Shown one piece after another: positions 9,077 to 20,700 of a DNA stretch of 64,000 bases (positions are counted from its first letter, which is position 1; every line of letters starts with the position of its first letter). This DNA is from Thalassomonas sp. RHCl1. GTDB lineage: Bacteria > Pseudomonadota > Gammaproteobacteria > Enterobacterales > Alteromonadaceae. A model generated the notes under the pieces. The model was not told the DNA's origin, ran no database searches, and saw nothing but the letters and a program-made list of their open reading frames with translations. The position numbers and the translations under genes are program-made. The DNA lies in contig NZ_CANDNZ010000001.1 in the NCBI RefSeq assembly GCF_947387555.1, positions 372,001-436,000 of the forward strand, given 5' to 3'.

Positions 9077-9504
9077 AAGCTGTGTTCTTGCAGTAATTGC
9101 CAAAGCTGGCGTTTTAGTGTGCCGCTGGCGGCTAATACCTGGATGGGCGGGGTAATTAATACCTTGTCTGCTAAGTCGAGCCGCTGTTCGGGGTTAAATT
9201 GCCAGTGCAGCAACCCCAGATCCAGGTGCTCCTCAGTCGCAGTGACTTCCCCGATAGAGAGCCCGAGACTCAGGAGAATATCATGAAACAAAGGCTGGGC
9301 CTTGAGAGCGTCAAAGTCGGGGGGCGTGATCTTTTGCTGATTTTTTTCAGCTGCAACCACAACTTTACCGGCAAACTGGTTACCGGGCTTTTCTTCAGAT
9401 GCTTTTTCTGGCAAGGCCCCGGCAGCAGTTTCGGCGGTTCTCGGTTGCCATAATTCGATGCCCATCTCACTGAGCAATTGAAACTGATGTTTACTTACGG
9501 CCAT
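9073..9504 (-). CDS. holD: DNA polymerase III psi subunit HolD
   Basis: 143 residues. Sequence conservation in psi is low, but the N-terminal FQLLSEMGIELWQPR matches the WQLQQLGITQW-type segment that binds chi. The later LFHDILLSLGLSIGEV and the C-terminal LKRQLWQLLQEH fit the family, and the gene sits directly before rimI with an ATGA overlap, the E. coli order. HolD links the clamp-loader complex to chi and SSB. The region around residues 25-60 is Ala/Glu/Lys-rich and probably a flexible linker longer than in E. coli. Confidence 0.8.
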   Translation of the reverse strand: MAVSKHQFQLLSEMGIELWQPRTAETAAGALPEKASEEKPGNQFAGKVVVAAEKNQQKITPPDFDALKAQPLFHDILLSLGLSIGEVTATEEHLDLGLLHWQFNPEQRLDLADKVLITPPIQVLAASGTLKRQLWQLLQEHSL

Positions 9505-9635
9505 TTTTTATCGAATAAATTTTCATGTTAGCCAAGATGATATAACAGATAAAAGATAAAAACAGTATTATTCAACCGCGCTGATTATTGCTTTAGGATT
9601 GAGTAAGAGTCGAGAAATAAAAAGAAAAGAAAAAA

Positions 9636-9712
9636 TGGCAGGGGTAGAGAGATTCGAACTCCCAACCGTCGGTTTTGGAGACCGCTGTTCTACCAATTGG
9701 AACTATACCCCT
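9636..9712 (-). tRNA. tRNA-Trp (anticodon CCA)
   Basis: Read on the minus strand the 77-nt sequence begins AGGGGTATAGTTC and ends TACCCCTGCCA, with an encoded CCA end. The 7-bp acceptor stem, D arm with GGTA loop, anticodon loop CTCCAAA and T arm GGGAG-TTCGAAT-CTCTC all fold. It closely resembles E. coli trpT. Position 27-43 of the anticodon stem is a G-A mismatch, and the D loop has one base more than in E. coli. It stands alone between holD and aceK. Confidence 0.96.
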
Positions 9713-9806
9713 GCTGAGGGCTTCGCATTATACGCAAGCCGAACTAAAGGTAAAGGGGTAAATTAAAAAAATTTATCGTTCGCTTAAATGTTGAACAAAT
9801 CAGGCG

Positions 9807-11579
9807 TTATTTGGGGATTAAGCCGTTTTTGTTGTTGTCTTTTTGTACGCCATCCTTGGTTAAATTGCAAAAACGTATTTTATCCGGGTAGGGAAAGACA
9901 TCTTCAAAGATGCCGTTGGCAATATTTTGCTGGCACTGCTGCCAGAAGGCGGCATCGAGCAACTCCGGATGATGCTCCATAAAAGCATTGCGGTAGCGGT
10001 GATTGGCCAGGGCAAAGGTGGCCAGCTCTTCGGGAAAAACATCGCCCGGGTCTACCGAGTACCAGGGTTCGGAGGCATAAATCTGCTCTTCGGTTTTCGG
10101 CTCGGGTTTTACCCGGAAGTTGACTTCATTCATATAACTGATTTCATCGTAATCATAAAAAATGACCCTGCCGTGGCGGGTGACGCCGAAATTTTTCAGC
10201 AGCATATCGCCGGGAAAGATATCGGCGGCGATCAGCTGTTTTATCGCCTTGCCATAGCCGTACATGGCATCGCTGATCTGCTGGTCATCGGCATCTGCCA
10301 GATAAAGGTTAAGCGGATTCATCCTGCGTTCGATGTACAGGTGCTCGATGATCACCAGATCATCTTCCAGGCGGATAATGGAGTCGGCGACCTTGGTCAG
10401 CTCTTCCAGTAGTTCAGGGGAGAAGCGCGCTTTGGGAAAGGCAACTTCTGAATATTCCATGGTATCTGCCATACGGCCGACCCTGTCGTGCAGTTTTACC
10501 AGGCGATATTTTGCCTTGACGTCTTTTTTGGTGATGTTTTTACTGGGGGAGAATTTATCCTTGATGATTTTAAAGACATAGGGATAGGAGGGCAGGGTAA
10601 ATACCGACATCACCATGCCTTTAATGCCCGCCGCCAGTTCAAATTTATCTTCACTGTTGTCCAGGTGATTGAGGAAGTCCCGGTAAAACTGGGTTTTTCC
10701 CTGTTTATGAAAGCCTATTGCCGCATATAAATCCGCCCGGGTTTTATGGGGAATAAGGCGATGGAGGAATTCCACCAGGGCATGGGGGTGCTGGCAATCG
10801 ACAAAGAAATAAGCCCGAGCAAAACCAAAGACTACCGCCATGCTTTCCCCTTCGGTGAGCAGGGCGTCGATATAAAGACCGCCTTTTTCATCATTGAGTA
10901 CGGCAACGATAAAAGGGGTTTGTCCGGCGGGAGAGAGTACCCGGCCGATAATATAGGCGCCTTTATTGCGGTAAAAGATGAAATCCAGGATATCAAACTG
11001 CAATTCTTCCAGACGGAACATGGTTTTTCTCGCCTGGTGGCGAAAAGCTTTGATCAAGGTATCTATATCCCGGTGTAGATCTTCGTAGGCAATATCAAAC
11101 TGATGAAAGGTAAAAATATCTTCTATGGTTTGCGCCAGGCCTTTTTCTGCCGGCAAATAGCTGCGGTATATCGGCGGTGGCGGCCTGTTGTCGAGGCGGG
11201 TAACCGTACTTTCGACGAAAATATAGGCATTATGATAATATTTTCGTTCAAACAGGTGACAAAATACCGAGTTATAGAAACTTTCCGCCAGTTCCGGCTG
11301 GTTATGCTGGCTGAGCAGCTCTATATACAGATTTTTGATGTTTTGCCATAAGGTATCGTCAAGGGAGGTAATATTAAAGTCCTGGCGTATGGTGACTAAG
11401 GTTTCGGCCACCCGCTTGTCATAATAATCGGTTCTGTCCCTGGCGGCTTTTTGTACCTGGGCCCATTGGCATAATTCAAATCTTTGCTTGGCGGAGCGGG
11501 TGATTTCACTGAAAAGATGAATATGGCGTTCAAAACCGTTCAAAATAGTTTTGGCGATGGCAAAAGCGTGATCTTTCAT
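9807..11579 (-). CDS. aceK: Isocitrate dehydrogenase kinase/phosphatase
   Basis: 590 residues, the usual length of AceK, the bifunctional enzyme that phosphorylates and dephosphorylates isocitrate dehydrogenase at the TCA cycle/glyoxylate branch point. The N-terminal regulatory domain contains RTDYYDKRVAET. The kinase domain has the YPYVFKIIKDKF motif with its ATP-binding lysine, followed by the HGRVIFYDYDEISYM segment carrying the metal-binding Asp. The C-terminal part (DAAFWQQCQQNIANGIFEDVFPYP) is characteristic. In enterobacteria aceK follows aceBA; here it stands alone between tRNA-Trp and queA, so its expression is uncoupled from the glyoxylate genes. Confidence 0.96.
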   Translation of the reverse strand: MKDHAFAIAKTILNGFERHIHLFSEITRSAKQRFELCQWAQVQKAARDRTDYYDKRVAETLVTIRQDFNITSLDDTLWQNIKNLYIELLSQHNQPELAESFYNSVFCHLFERKYYHNAYIFVESTVTRLDNRPPPPIYRSYLPAEKGLAQTIEDIFTFHQFDIAYEDLHRDIDTLIKAFRHQARKTMFRLEELQFDILDFIFYRNKGAYIIGRVLSPAGQTPFIVAVLNDEKGGLYIDALLTEGESMAVVFGFARAYFFVDCQHPHALVEFLHRLIPHKTRADLYAAIGFHKQGKTQFYRDFLNHLDNSEDKFELAAGIKGMVMSVFTLPSYPYVFKIIKDKFSPSKNITKKDVKAKYRLVKLHDRVGRMADTMEYSEVAFPKARFSPELLEELTKVADSIIRLEDDLVIIEHLYIERRMNPLNLYLADADDQQISDAMYGYGKAIKQLIAADIFPGDMLLKNFGVTRHGRVIFYDYDEISYMNEVNFRVKPEPKTEEQIYASEPWYSVDPGDVFPEELATFALANHRYRNAFMEHHPELLDAAFWQQCQQNIANGIFEDVFPYPDKIRFCNLTKDGVQKDNNKNGLIPK

Positions 11580-11831
11580 ATCCGTATTAAGTCTTGATAA
11601 GCATAAAGGGGCTTTAGCCCAGCATACCTTATAGTGATTAACTAGGGGGATAATTCTTTGATGAATGGCGGTAATAATCTCCCTGAATCTGTTTTAAATC
11701 AAGTCCATATCAGGTTCTTAAAAGCGGTATTACATGCCTGTGCGCCCGGTCGGTAAAATAAGGCGCGAATAGCGGCTCTGATGGCCCTGTTGCCTTCAGT
11801 TTTCCCGGCAGGAGCCAAGGCAAGTGCTTGC
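11580..11831. other. Intergenic region upstream of aceK and queA (no gene seen)
   Basis: The divergent aceK-queA gap of about 320 bp holds no convincing reading frame. It should carry the aceK promoter on the minus strand, but I could not assign -35/-10 boxes with confidence. The queA promoter is listed separately. Confidence 0.5.
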
Positions 11832-11860
11832 TTGTTATTTTTGTGTAATTAGACTAAAAT
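11832..11860 (+). promoter_or_regulatory. Probable sigma-70 promoter of queA
   Basis: TTGTTA, a 17 bp spacer and TAAAAT form a good sigma-70 promoter 40 bp upstream of the queA start. Confidence 0.6.
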
Positions 11861-11899
11861 ACTGCGCCTTTAAACTTGCCTATTTCTTGTTGTAAATTC

Positions 11900-12943
11900 A
11901 TGCGCGTAGCAGACTTCTCATTTGATTTACCCGAAGAGCTTATTGCTCGTTACCCTAAAACCGACCGCAGTGCGAGCCGCCTGATGGCTTTGGATGGCGC
12001 CAGTGGCAATATCCAGGATCTCGTTTTTACCGATCTGGTGGATAAGCTTGAACCCGGCGATTTACTGGTATTTAACAATACCCGGGTGATCCCGGCCCGT
12101 ATGTTTGGCCAAAAGGCCAGCGGCGGTAAGGTGGAAGTTTTGGTCGAGCGTTTGTTGGATGAGCGCAGGGTGCTGGCGCATATCCGTGCCAGTAAATCGC
12201 CAAAAGTCGGCACGGAATTACTGTTGGAAAACCAGGTGAATGCTACTATGGTGGCCCGTCATGATACCTTGTTTGAGCTTGAGTTTCATGGCGATAAATC
12301 GGTGCTGACCGTGCTCGATGAAATCGGCCATATGCCTTTGCCGCCTTATATCGACAGGCCGGATGAAGACAGCGATCGCGAGCGTTACCAGACGGTTTAC
12401 AATGAAAAACCCGGCGCCGTGGCGGCACCGACCGCAGGGCTGCATTTTGACGAAGCCCTGATGGAAAAGATCCGCGCCAAAGGGGTAAATTTTGCTTTTG
12501 TGACCTTACACGTTGGCGCCGGTACTTTTCAGCCGGTGCGGGTGGAAGAGATCAGTGAACATGTTATGCATGCCGAATATGTGGAAGTGCCGCCGGAGGT
12601 GGTGCAGCAGATTAGCGAGACGAAAAAGGCCGGCGGCCGGGTCGTTGCCGTGGGCACGACTTCGGTACGTTCACTGGAAAGCGCGGCACGCGATGCCCTT
12701 GATAAGGGCACTGAGTTGAAGGCTTTTTACGGGGACACCGATATCTTTATCACCCCGGGGTTTGAGTTCCAGTTGGTGGATGCCCTGGTGACCAACTTCC
12801 ATTTATCTGAGTCGACCTTGCTTATGCTGGTCAGTGCCTTTGCCGGTTATGAGCATATTATGCAGGCCTACCGGCAGGCGGTGGAAAAAGAGTATCGCTT
12901 TTTCAGTTATGGTGATGCCATGTTTTTAACCCGAAAAGATTAG
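11900..12943 (+). CDS. queA: S-adenosylmethionine:tRNA ribosyltransferase-isomerase
   Basis: 347 residues; adds the ribosyl moiety of SAM to 7-aminomethyl-7-deazaguanine in tRNA, the penultimate step to queuosine. The family opening [19 protein letters not shown] is followed by [14 protein letters not shown], the [12 protein letters not shown] motif and [12 protein letters not shown], then the [10 protein letters not shown] stretch and the C-terminal [12 protein letters not shown]-type segment, here [13 protein letters not shown]. The ATG at 11900 starts the conserved sequence; an in-frame extension to 11876 is rejected. It heads the queA-tgt-yajC-secDF block. Confidence 0.97.
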   Translation: MRVADFSFDLPEELIARYPKTDRSASRLMALDGASGNIQDLVFTDLVDKLEPGDLLVFNNTRVIPARMFGQKASGGKVEVLVERLLDERRVLAHIRASKSPKVGTELLLENQVNATMVARHDTLFELEFHGDKSVLTVLDEIGHMPLPPYIDRPDEDSDRERYQTVYNEKPGAVAAPTAGLHFDEALMEKIRAKGVNFAFVTLHVGAGTFQPVRVEEISEHVMHAEYVEVPPEVVQQISETKKAGGRVVAVGTTSVRSLESAARDALDKGTELKAFYGDTDIFITPGFEFQLVDALVTNFHLSESTLLMLVSAFAGYEHIMQAYRQAVEKEYRFFSYGDAMFLTRKD

Positions 12944-13034
12944 TCTTTTCAAAAAAGCACGCAAAAAGAAGAAAAATGCAACCTTTGTCCTGTTAACGCT
13001 CTAGGGCTTAAAGCAACAGGGAGTAAGGGGATAA

Positions 13035-14261
<1,227 letters not shown>

Positions 14262-14270
14262 AACATACTT

Positions 14271-14309
14271 TACCGGAATGGCGCTTTCGACTTAAGCCAA
14301 ATTCCGGTA
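14271..14309. repeat. Hairpin between tgt and yajC
   Basis: A 9 bp perfect inverted repeat (TACCGGAAT / ATTCCGGTA) encloses a second short complementary pair, giving a long stem-loop of 39 nt directly after the tgt stop. No T-run follows, so it is unlikely to be a full terminator; a processing or attenuation element within the operon is possible. Confidence 0.5.
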
Positions 14310-14353
14310 TGGTCTCCAAATTAGCTATTGATAAAAAAAATTAAGAGGAAGTT

Positions 14354-14689
14354 ATGAGTTTATTTATAAGTCAGGCGCATGCCGCCGCGGCACCAGCACC
14401 ACAAAGTGGCGGTATGGAAATGGTGATCATGTTATTGGTCTTTGGTCTGGTGTTTTATTTTATGATCTACCGTCCGCAGGCCAAGCGGGTAAAAGAGCAT
14501 AAGAACCTGATGTCAGAATTATCAAAAGGTGATGAGGTACTGACCCAAGGTGGCGTGGTCGGTAAGATCGTTAAGGTTTCCGACGAGAAAGACTTTATTG
14601 TCGTCAGCATCGCCGAAGGCACCGAAGTGACAGTGCAAAAAGGTGCGGTCACCGCGGTATTGCCTAAAGGCACAATGAAGTCGCTATAA
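14354..14689 (+). CDS. yajC: Sec translocon accessory subunit YajC
   Basis: 111 residues with one membrane segment (MVIMLLVFGLVFYFMIYRP, about residues 23-41) followed by the conserved QAKRVKEHKNLMSELSKGDEVLTQGG cytoplasmic domain. It forms the SecDF-YajC subcomplex that aids SecYEG-dependent export. An AAGAGGAAG ribosome-binding site precedes it. It lies in the conserved order before secD. Confidence 0.96.
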   Translation: MSLFISQAHAAAAPAPQSGGMEMVIMLLVFGLVFYFMIYRPQAKRVKEHKNLMSELSKGDEVLTQGGVVGKIVKVSDEKDFIVVSIAEGTEVTVQKGAVTAVLPKGTMKSL

Positions 14690-14711
14690 CCGCTAAAATA
14701 AGGACAAACTT

Positions 14712-16559
14712 GTGTTAAATAAGTCTCCACTATGGAAGTCACTGCTGGTACTCTTTGTAGTCGCCTTTGGTGCATTATACGCTTCGCCGAACTTGTACGG
14801 TGAAGATCCTGCAGTGCAGGTTTCCGGTTTGCGCGGCGTTGAAGCCGATGCCGCGACATTAGACAATGTCCGGACTCAGCTGGAACAGGATAAAATCGAG
14901 TTTGCCAGTATCGGTCTTGAGAAAGGCCAGGTATTGGTGCGTTTTCATGATACCGAGTCTCAGCTTAAGGGCCGGGATTTACTGGACGAGAAACTGGGCA
15001 ACCAATTTTCTGTGGCACTAAACCTGACACCGGCAACCCCCGAGTGGTTGGCGGGCATAGGCGGTACGCCGATGAAATTGGGCCTGGACTTAAGCGGCGG
15101 CGTCAGCTTCCTGATGGAAGTGAACATGAATGAAGCCATCATCAAGGCAAAAGAAGCCATGGTGGGTGACTTCAGGAATGACCTGCGTAGCGAAAAGATA
15201 CGTTATCGCAGCGTGAAAGAAGGCGCCAAAGGTATCAATATCCAGTTTCGTAATGTTGAAGATCTGGCGAAAGCCAAGTCATTATTAAAGAAACGTTATC
15301 GTGACTTATTGTTAGTGGATAATGAAGATACTTTGATGTTAACCGCTTCGATGACAGAGCAGAAGCTTAAAGAAACCCGCGAATATGCCCTGCAGCAAAA
15401 CATCACCATTATCCGTAACCGGGTCAATGAACTGGGTGTGGCCGAGCCGCTGGTACAGCGTCAGGGACAAAAACATATCGTCATAGAATTACCCGGTGTT
15501 CAGGATACCGCCCGGGCCAAAGAAATTCTTAATGCCACCGCCACCATAGAGTTCCGTATGGTGGATACCGAAGGCGACCTGGCTAATGCCCTCAACGGCC
15601 GTGTGCCGGGCAGCTCTGAGCTGTTATATGACAGGGACGGTAAACCGACCTTGTTGAAAAAGCGGGTCATGCTAACCGGGGATCATATTGTCGATGCCGG
15701 CTCCAGCTTTGATGAATACAGCCGTCCACAAGTTAATATTACCCTGGACTCTCCCGGCGGCAGCAAGTTTTCCAATGCCACGAAAAATAATATCGGCAAG
15801 CCTATGGCCACGGTATTTATTGAATATAAGGCAACGGACAAGCTTGATCCTCAGGGCAATACCGTTTTTGAAAAAATTGAAGAAGTGATCAGTGTTGCCA
15901 CTATCCAGGCGCGTTTAGGTAAAAGTTTCCGTATAACCGGTGCCGGCTCCCAGGCAGAAGCTCATAACCTGGCACTGTTACTACGTGCCGGTGCCCTGAT
16001 TGCTCCAATTCAGATTGTTGAAGAGCGTACCGTCGGCCCGACTTTAGGAGCTGAAAACGTCCAGTTGGGTTTCCAGGCGATCATGATGGGCTTTGGTCTG
16101 GTCTTTATCTTTATGATGATTTACTACCGTGCCTTTGGTGTGGTGGCCAACCTGGCGCTTGGCGCTAACCTGGTATTAATTGTCGGTGTCATGTCGATGA
16201 TCCCGGGAGCTACCCTGACCTTGCCGGGTATGGCGGGGATAGTGTTAACCGTAGGTATGGCGGTAGATGCCAATGTACTGATTTTTGAACGTATCCGTGA
16301 AGAAATACGACAAGGGAAATCGGTTCAGCAGGCGATCCATCAGGGTTATGATGCGGCATTTTCCACCATTTTGGATGCCAACATCACCACCTTGATTGCC
16401 GCCTTGATCCTCTTTGCCGTGGGTACCGGGCCTATCAAAGGTTTTGCGGTTACCTTATCCATCGGTATCGTCACTTCCATGTTTACCGCCGTTGTCGGTA
16501 CCCGCACCGTGGTCAATGCGGTCTGGGGTGGTAAACGCCTTGAAAAACTGTCGATATAG
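14712..16559 (+). CDS. secD: Protein translocase subunit SecD
   Basis: 615 residues with six predicted membrane segments: one at about 9-26 and five in the C-terminal third. A large periplasmic P1 head lies between, with the [21 protein letters not shown] start. The TM4 motif [17 protein letters not shown] contains the proton-relay aspartate. Works with SecF to pull preproteins using the proton-motive force. The start is a GTG at 14712 preceded by AAGGACA. It is 22 bp after yajC and 12 bp before secF, so one operon. Confidence 0.97.
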   Translation: MLNKSPLWKSLLVLFVVAFGALYASPNLYGEDPAVQVSGLRGVEADAATLDNVRTQLEQDKIEFASIGLEKGQVLVRFHDTESQLKGRDLLDEKLGNQFSVALNLTPATPEWLAGIGGTPMKLGLDLSGGVSFLMEVNMNEAIIKAKEAMVGDFRNDLRSEKIRYRSVKEGAKGINIQFRNVEDLAKAKSLLKKRYRDLLLVDNEDTLMLTASMTEQKLKETREYALQQNITIIRNRVNELGVAEPLVQRQGQKHIVIELPGVQDTARAKEILNATATIEFRMVDTEGDLANALNGRVPGSSELLYDRDGKPTLLKKRVMLTGDHIVDAGSSFDEYSRPQVNITLDSPGGSKFSNATKNNIGKPMATVFIEYKATDKLDPQGNTVFEKIEEVISVATIQARLGKSFRITGAGSQAEAHNLALLLRAGALIAPIQIVEERTVGPTLGAENVQLGFQAIMMGFGLVFIFMMIYYRAFGVVANLALGANLVLIVGVMSMIPGATLTLPGMAGIVLTVGMAVDANVLIFERIREEIRQGKSVQQAIHQGYDAAFSTILDANITTLIAALILFAVGTGPIKGFAVTLSIGIVTSMFTAVVGTRTVVNAVWGGKRLEKLSI

Positions 16560-16571
16560 GTTGGAATTAAC

Positions 16572-17519
16572 ATGCAAATTTTAAGATTAAAAGAAACCGT
16601 TAACTTCATGGCCTTTCGTAAGGTGGCCATGGTCTTCAGCATAGTGCTGATGATATCGGCCATTAGCCTGTTAACGGTCAAAAAGCTGAACTTTGGTTTG
16701 GACTTTACCGGCGGTACCTTGATTGAAGTCGGTTTTGAGGAAGCGGCGGATTTAACGAAAATTCGCCAGGTACTCGACAGTAATGGCTTTGAAGATGGCG
16801 TAGTACAATTATACGGCAGCAGCCGGGATATCGTGATACGTCTGGCCCAGCGTGAAGATGTTAAGGCGGAAATGCTGGGCAACCAGATCCTGTCGATATT
16901 ACAGCAAAGTACCGATAAAAATATCGATATGCGCCGTATTGAATTTGTCGGTGCCAGTGTCGGTGAAGAGTTGACGGAGCAAGGTGGTCTGGCGATGTTA
17001 ACCGCCCTGATTTGTATCCTGGTTTATGTTGCTTTTCGTTTTGAATGGCGTTTTGCCCTGGGCTCTGTGGTGGCCTTGTTCCACGATGTACTGCTGACCT
17101 TAGGTTTGTTTGCCTTGCTTGGCCTGGAATTTGACTTGACGGTATTGGCGGCCATCCTGGCGGTTATCGGCTACTCCCTTAACGATACTATTGTTGTTTC
17201 TGACCGTATCCGTGAGAACTTCAGGAAAATCCGTGAAGGGGGCCCGGCGGAAGTGATTAATATTTCCCTGACGCAAACCCTGAGCCGTACCTTTATTACC
17301 TCGATCACTACCTTGCTGGTATTGGCGGCCCTGTTTTTTAAAGGCGGCGCTTTGATCCACGGTTTTGCTACGGCATTATTATTTGGTGTTTTTGTCGGTA
17401 CTTACTCTTCAATTTATGTGGCCAGTGCGGTTGCCCTTGCCCTCGGGATTTCCAAAGAAGATTTGATCCCGGAAGTGATTGAAAAAGAAGGTGCGGAACA
17501 AGAACAAATGATGCCTTAA
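16572..17519 (+). CDS. secF: Protein translocase subunit SecF
   Basis: 315 residues, with six membrane segments expected. The LNFGLDFTGGTLIEVGF motif opens the periplasmic domain, and the YSLNDTIVVSDRIRENF motif corresponds to the SecD proton-path helix. It forms the SecDF motor complex. The C-terminal tail is acidic and rich in Glu/Gln. A strong terminator follows 40 bp downstream, ending the queA-secF block. Confidence 0.97.
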   Translation: MQILRLKETVNFMAFRKVAMVFSIVLMISAISLLTVKKLNFGLDFTGGTLIEVGFEEAADLTKIRQVLDSNGFEDGVVQLYGSSRDIVIRLAQREDVKAEMLGNQILSILQQSTDKNIDMRRIEFVGASVGEELTEQGGLAMLTALICILVYVAFRFEWRFALGSVVALFHDVLLTLGLFALLGLEFDLTVLAAILAVIGYSLNDTIVVSDRIRENFRKIREGGPAEVINISLTQTLSRTFITSITTLLVLAALFFKGGALIHGFATALLFGVFVGTYSSIYVASAVALALGISKEDLIPEVIEKEGAEQEQMMP

Positions 17520-17560
17520 GCGTTAATTGCTGATACTGGCGGGTTTACCCCGCACCATAA

Positions 17561-17585
17561 AACCGGGCACTTTGCCCGGTTTTAT
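17561..17585 (+). terminator. Rho-independent terminator after secF
   Basis: AACCGGGC and GCCCGGTT form an 8 bp GC-rich stem with a short loop, followed by TTTATTATAT. It closes the yajC-secD-secF transcript. Confidence 0.85.
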
Positions 17586-17728
17586 TATATTTGTCGTGTA
17601 ATATTTCTACTCTTTTTGCTTATGCTTATGCTTCCCGCCCTAAAGCTATGATGAGGCCGGTTATGCAGGACTTGATAAGCTTTTAAACCTTTCCCTGATG
17701 ATTGCGGCGCCCCCGGCACTATGCTGTA

Positions 17729-20700
17729 TCAGGACGGGGGCGGCTCTTCCCGGAGCTGTTTGTTAATTGCTGCCAGTACATGTTGTAGCTGGCTCGCCAT
17801 GTTATCAAGCTGGTCCTTGTCCGTATTGCTAGGGGAGACGGTTAACTGGTGATATAAATCGGCAGCTTGCTGGGCAAGGGTTAACGCCCCTATGTTGCCG
17901 GCAATACCCTTAAGGTTATGTAGCAGGGCGCAGGCCTGCTTGATGTCGCCGTTTTCCAGCAAACCTTTGAGCCGCTCAATGCTGTCCCCGTGTTTATCCG
18001 AAAACTGCTGCCATAAACTATTGAGTAAGTGCTGCTTACCGGCGCAAACCTTCAATCCGGCTTCAATATCCAGGATCTGACGATTAAATTCAGCGGGAGT
18101 TGCTGCAACCGGCTCCGGCGCTTCCCGGTGTTTTGCCGGTGAACTATCGGCAGCGGCACTGTCAAAACTGCCGGGCACTTCAGGGCTGTCAGCCGTTGAT
18201 ATTTTTGCCTGTGTGGGATAATCACCGCACCAGCGTATCAGGCTCTGATATAACTTATCGGAAAAGACAGGTTTGGTAAGGTAATCGCTCATGCCTATCG
18301 CCAGGCCTCTTTCTTTGTCGCCCCGCATGGCACTGGCGGTCAGGGCAATAATGGGGATGGCCCGCCACTGAGTTTGCCGGCGGATCTGTTTGGTGGCTTC
18401 TATGCCGTCCATGACCGGCATCTGAATATCCATCAGTATGGCGTCAACCTTGTGCTCCGACAGTAATTCTATCGCCTGCTGGCCATTTTCCGCCAAAATG
18501 ACATTGATGCCGACATCAGATAATAATTCCACCACTATTTGCCGGTTCATGGCGTTATCTTCTGCCAGTAGGACACGTTTCCCCCTGAGGTTATCTTCCA
18601 GGCTGACGATTTTGTCCTGTTGCTGGGCTTGCTCTGCCTTGAGCTGCTGAGCAATCATGCCTATGTCGGCCGCCAGGCAAAAACTGCTTAGGTGTACGGC
18701 TTTTGATAATATTGCCAGTTTTTCCTGTGCTAACGCCCCGGGCAATTCCGCTTGGTTGGTTAACAGGATATTGGTGGTGCCAAGATGTTTTTGTCTGAGC
18801 AGGCAGAGAAAGTCACAGATGTCCTGTGCTTTGAAATGGTCGTTAATCAGCAGGGTTTTGCCGTCTCTGATATGAGGCAGAGCGGATGTAAAGCTGTTAT
18901 AACGTTCGATATTAGCGCCATAACTGGCCAGGGTATGGGTGATGGCCAGGGCTAACTTGTCATCGCCGGCTATGATGATGATTTGCTTGCCGGCCAGGAC
19001 ATCACAGGCTTCACGGCTAGATCGCTTGCTTTTTTCGAAGGTCAATGCGACGGTTATTTTCGTGCCTTTGCCCAATTCACTGGTGAGGCTGATTTCCCCG
19101 CCCATCAATAAGATCAATTGCCGGGAAATGCTCAGCCCGAGGCCGGTGCCGCCATAACGGCGTGTGGTTGAGGGATCTGCCTGGATAAATTCATCAAAAA
19201 TATGCTCGGCGCTTTCTTCGGACATGCCGATGCCGGTGTCTTCTACGATGAAAATTAAGCTTACCTGCTGCTGTGTTTGTTCAGCCAACCTGACCGTGAC
19301 ATAAATCGCGCCGCGCTCGGTGAACTTTAATGAGTTCTGTACCAGGTTTAAGGTGACTTGCCCTAAACGCAGCAGATCGCCTTTAAGCATAAAAGGCAGT
19401 TTGGCCTGTATGTCAAAAATGAGCGGTACCCCTTTTTCCCTGACGCTTTCAAAGGTGAGGCGATCGAGGTAGCTCAGGCAATCATCCAGCATAAAATCTG
19501 TTATTTCCAATTCCATTTTGCCGGCGTCAATTTTAGAGAAGTCCAAGATGCTGTTAAGCAGGCCAAGCAGGGAGCTGGCGGTGTGATGAATATTGTTAAT
19601 GTAGCGGGCCTGTTTCGCTGAAAGTTCGGTGCGCTGGCATAAATAGGACATGCCGAGGATGGCATTCATCGGGGTTCGGATCTCATGGCTCATATTGGCG
19701 AGAAAATCTCCCCGGGCACGGTTTGCTTTTATTGCCTGCTCATTGGAGAGTTCGGCTTCATCTTTGGCCTGCTCGGCATCGTCTTTGGCAAGCCTGAGTT
19801 GAAAGGTACGGTAATCGACTTCTTTTTTAATTTCCTGATTTATTTTTTTTATTTTGGCGTTGTAAACACAGAACAGGGTCAATAAGGTGGTGCCGAGTAA
19901 TAGCAGGCTGAGTAAGATGGTGAGCGAGGTCAGGGCACTGGCGTCTATGCCGCGCATGGTGATATCCCGGGGGATATTGGCGTGTATTTTCAAAGCCGGC
20001 CGGTTGAAGATGTCCCTGAGTAAGCCGTGGACGGTAAGTACATGTTTATTGGTGGTGATCAGCTCTTTTCCTATTTCCTGTTCCGGGGCAAGCTCTGTGG
20101 GGGGGGGTATTCTGCTTTTTTTTACCGGTTTAACAAAGAAATTAATCTTAGTTTGTTTTGATAATCTTCTGATGGTGTCCTGACTGATAAAACGGCCCAT
20201 GATTAATGTACCGTTCACCGGACCGGAACCATCATCTTTGAGTATGGGTAAGGCACTGATTAGCAGGGGGCCATATTCGCTCATGACTATGCCCTGAAGC
20301 AGGTCTTCGGCCTGGTGTTGAAATAAACTATGTTGTTGCGGCAGCATCTGGCGGTCAAACAGGCTTAAGGTGATATTTTTCAGGTAAAGGGGATCAAAAA
20401 TGTCTTCTTTGATCTTTTTTCCTGTCCGGTCATAAATTTGGAAAAGGTGTATCTGGGTGATTTGCATCACCTCCATACCGAAGTTGTTCTCGATATAGGT
20501 TTGATTACCGTCTTTGGCAAATTGATAGGTATCTATCCAGGAAGAAAAAGTATTGGCGACATTGGTTAAGTGGTTTGTTTCCTGCTCTATGGCATCAAGC
20601 ACCCGGTTCAGGTCCTTAATGGCCAGCTCCCGCTCCAGCTGATAAAAACTTGGCAGGATAATCCATTGCTGAACGCCGTAGCTTAATCCCGCCAGAAAAA

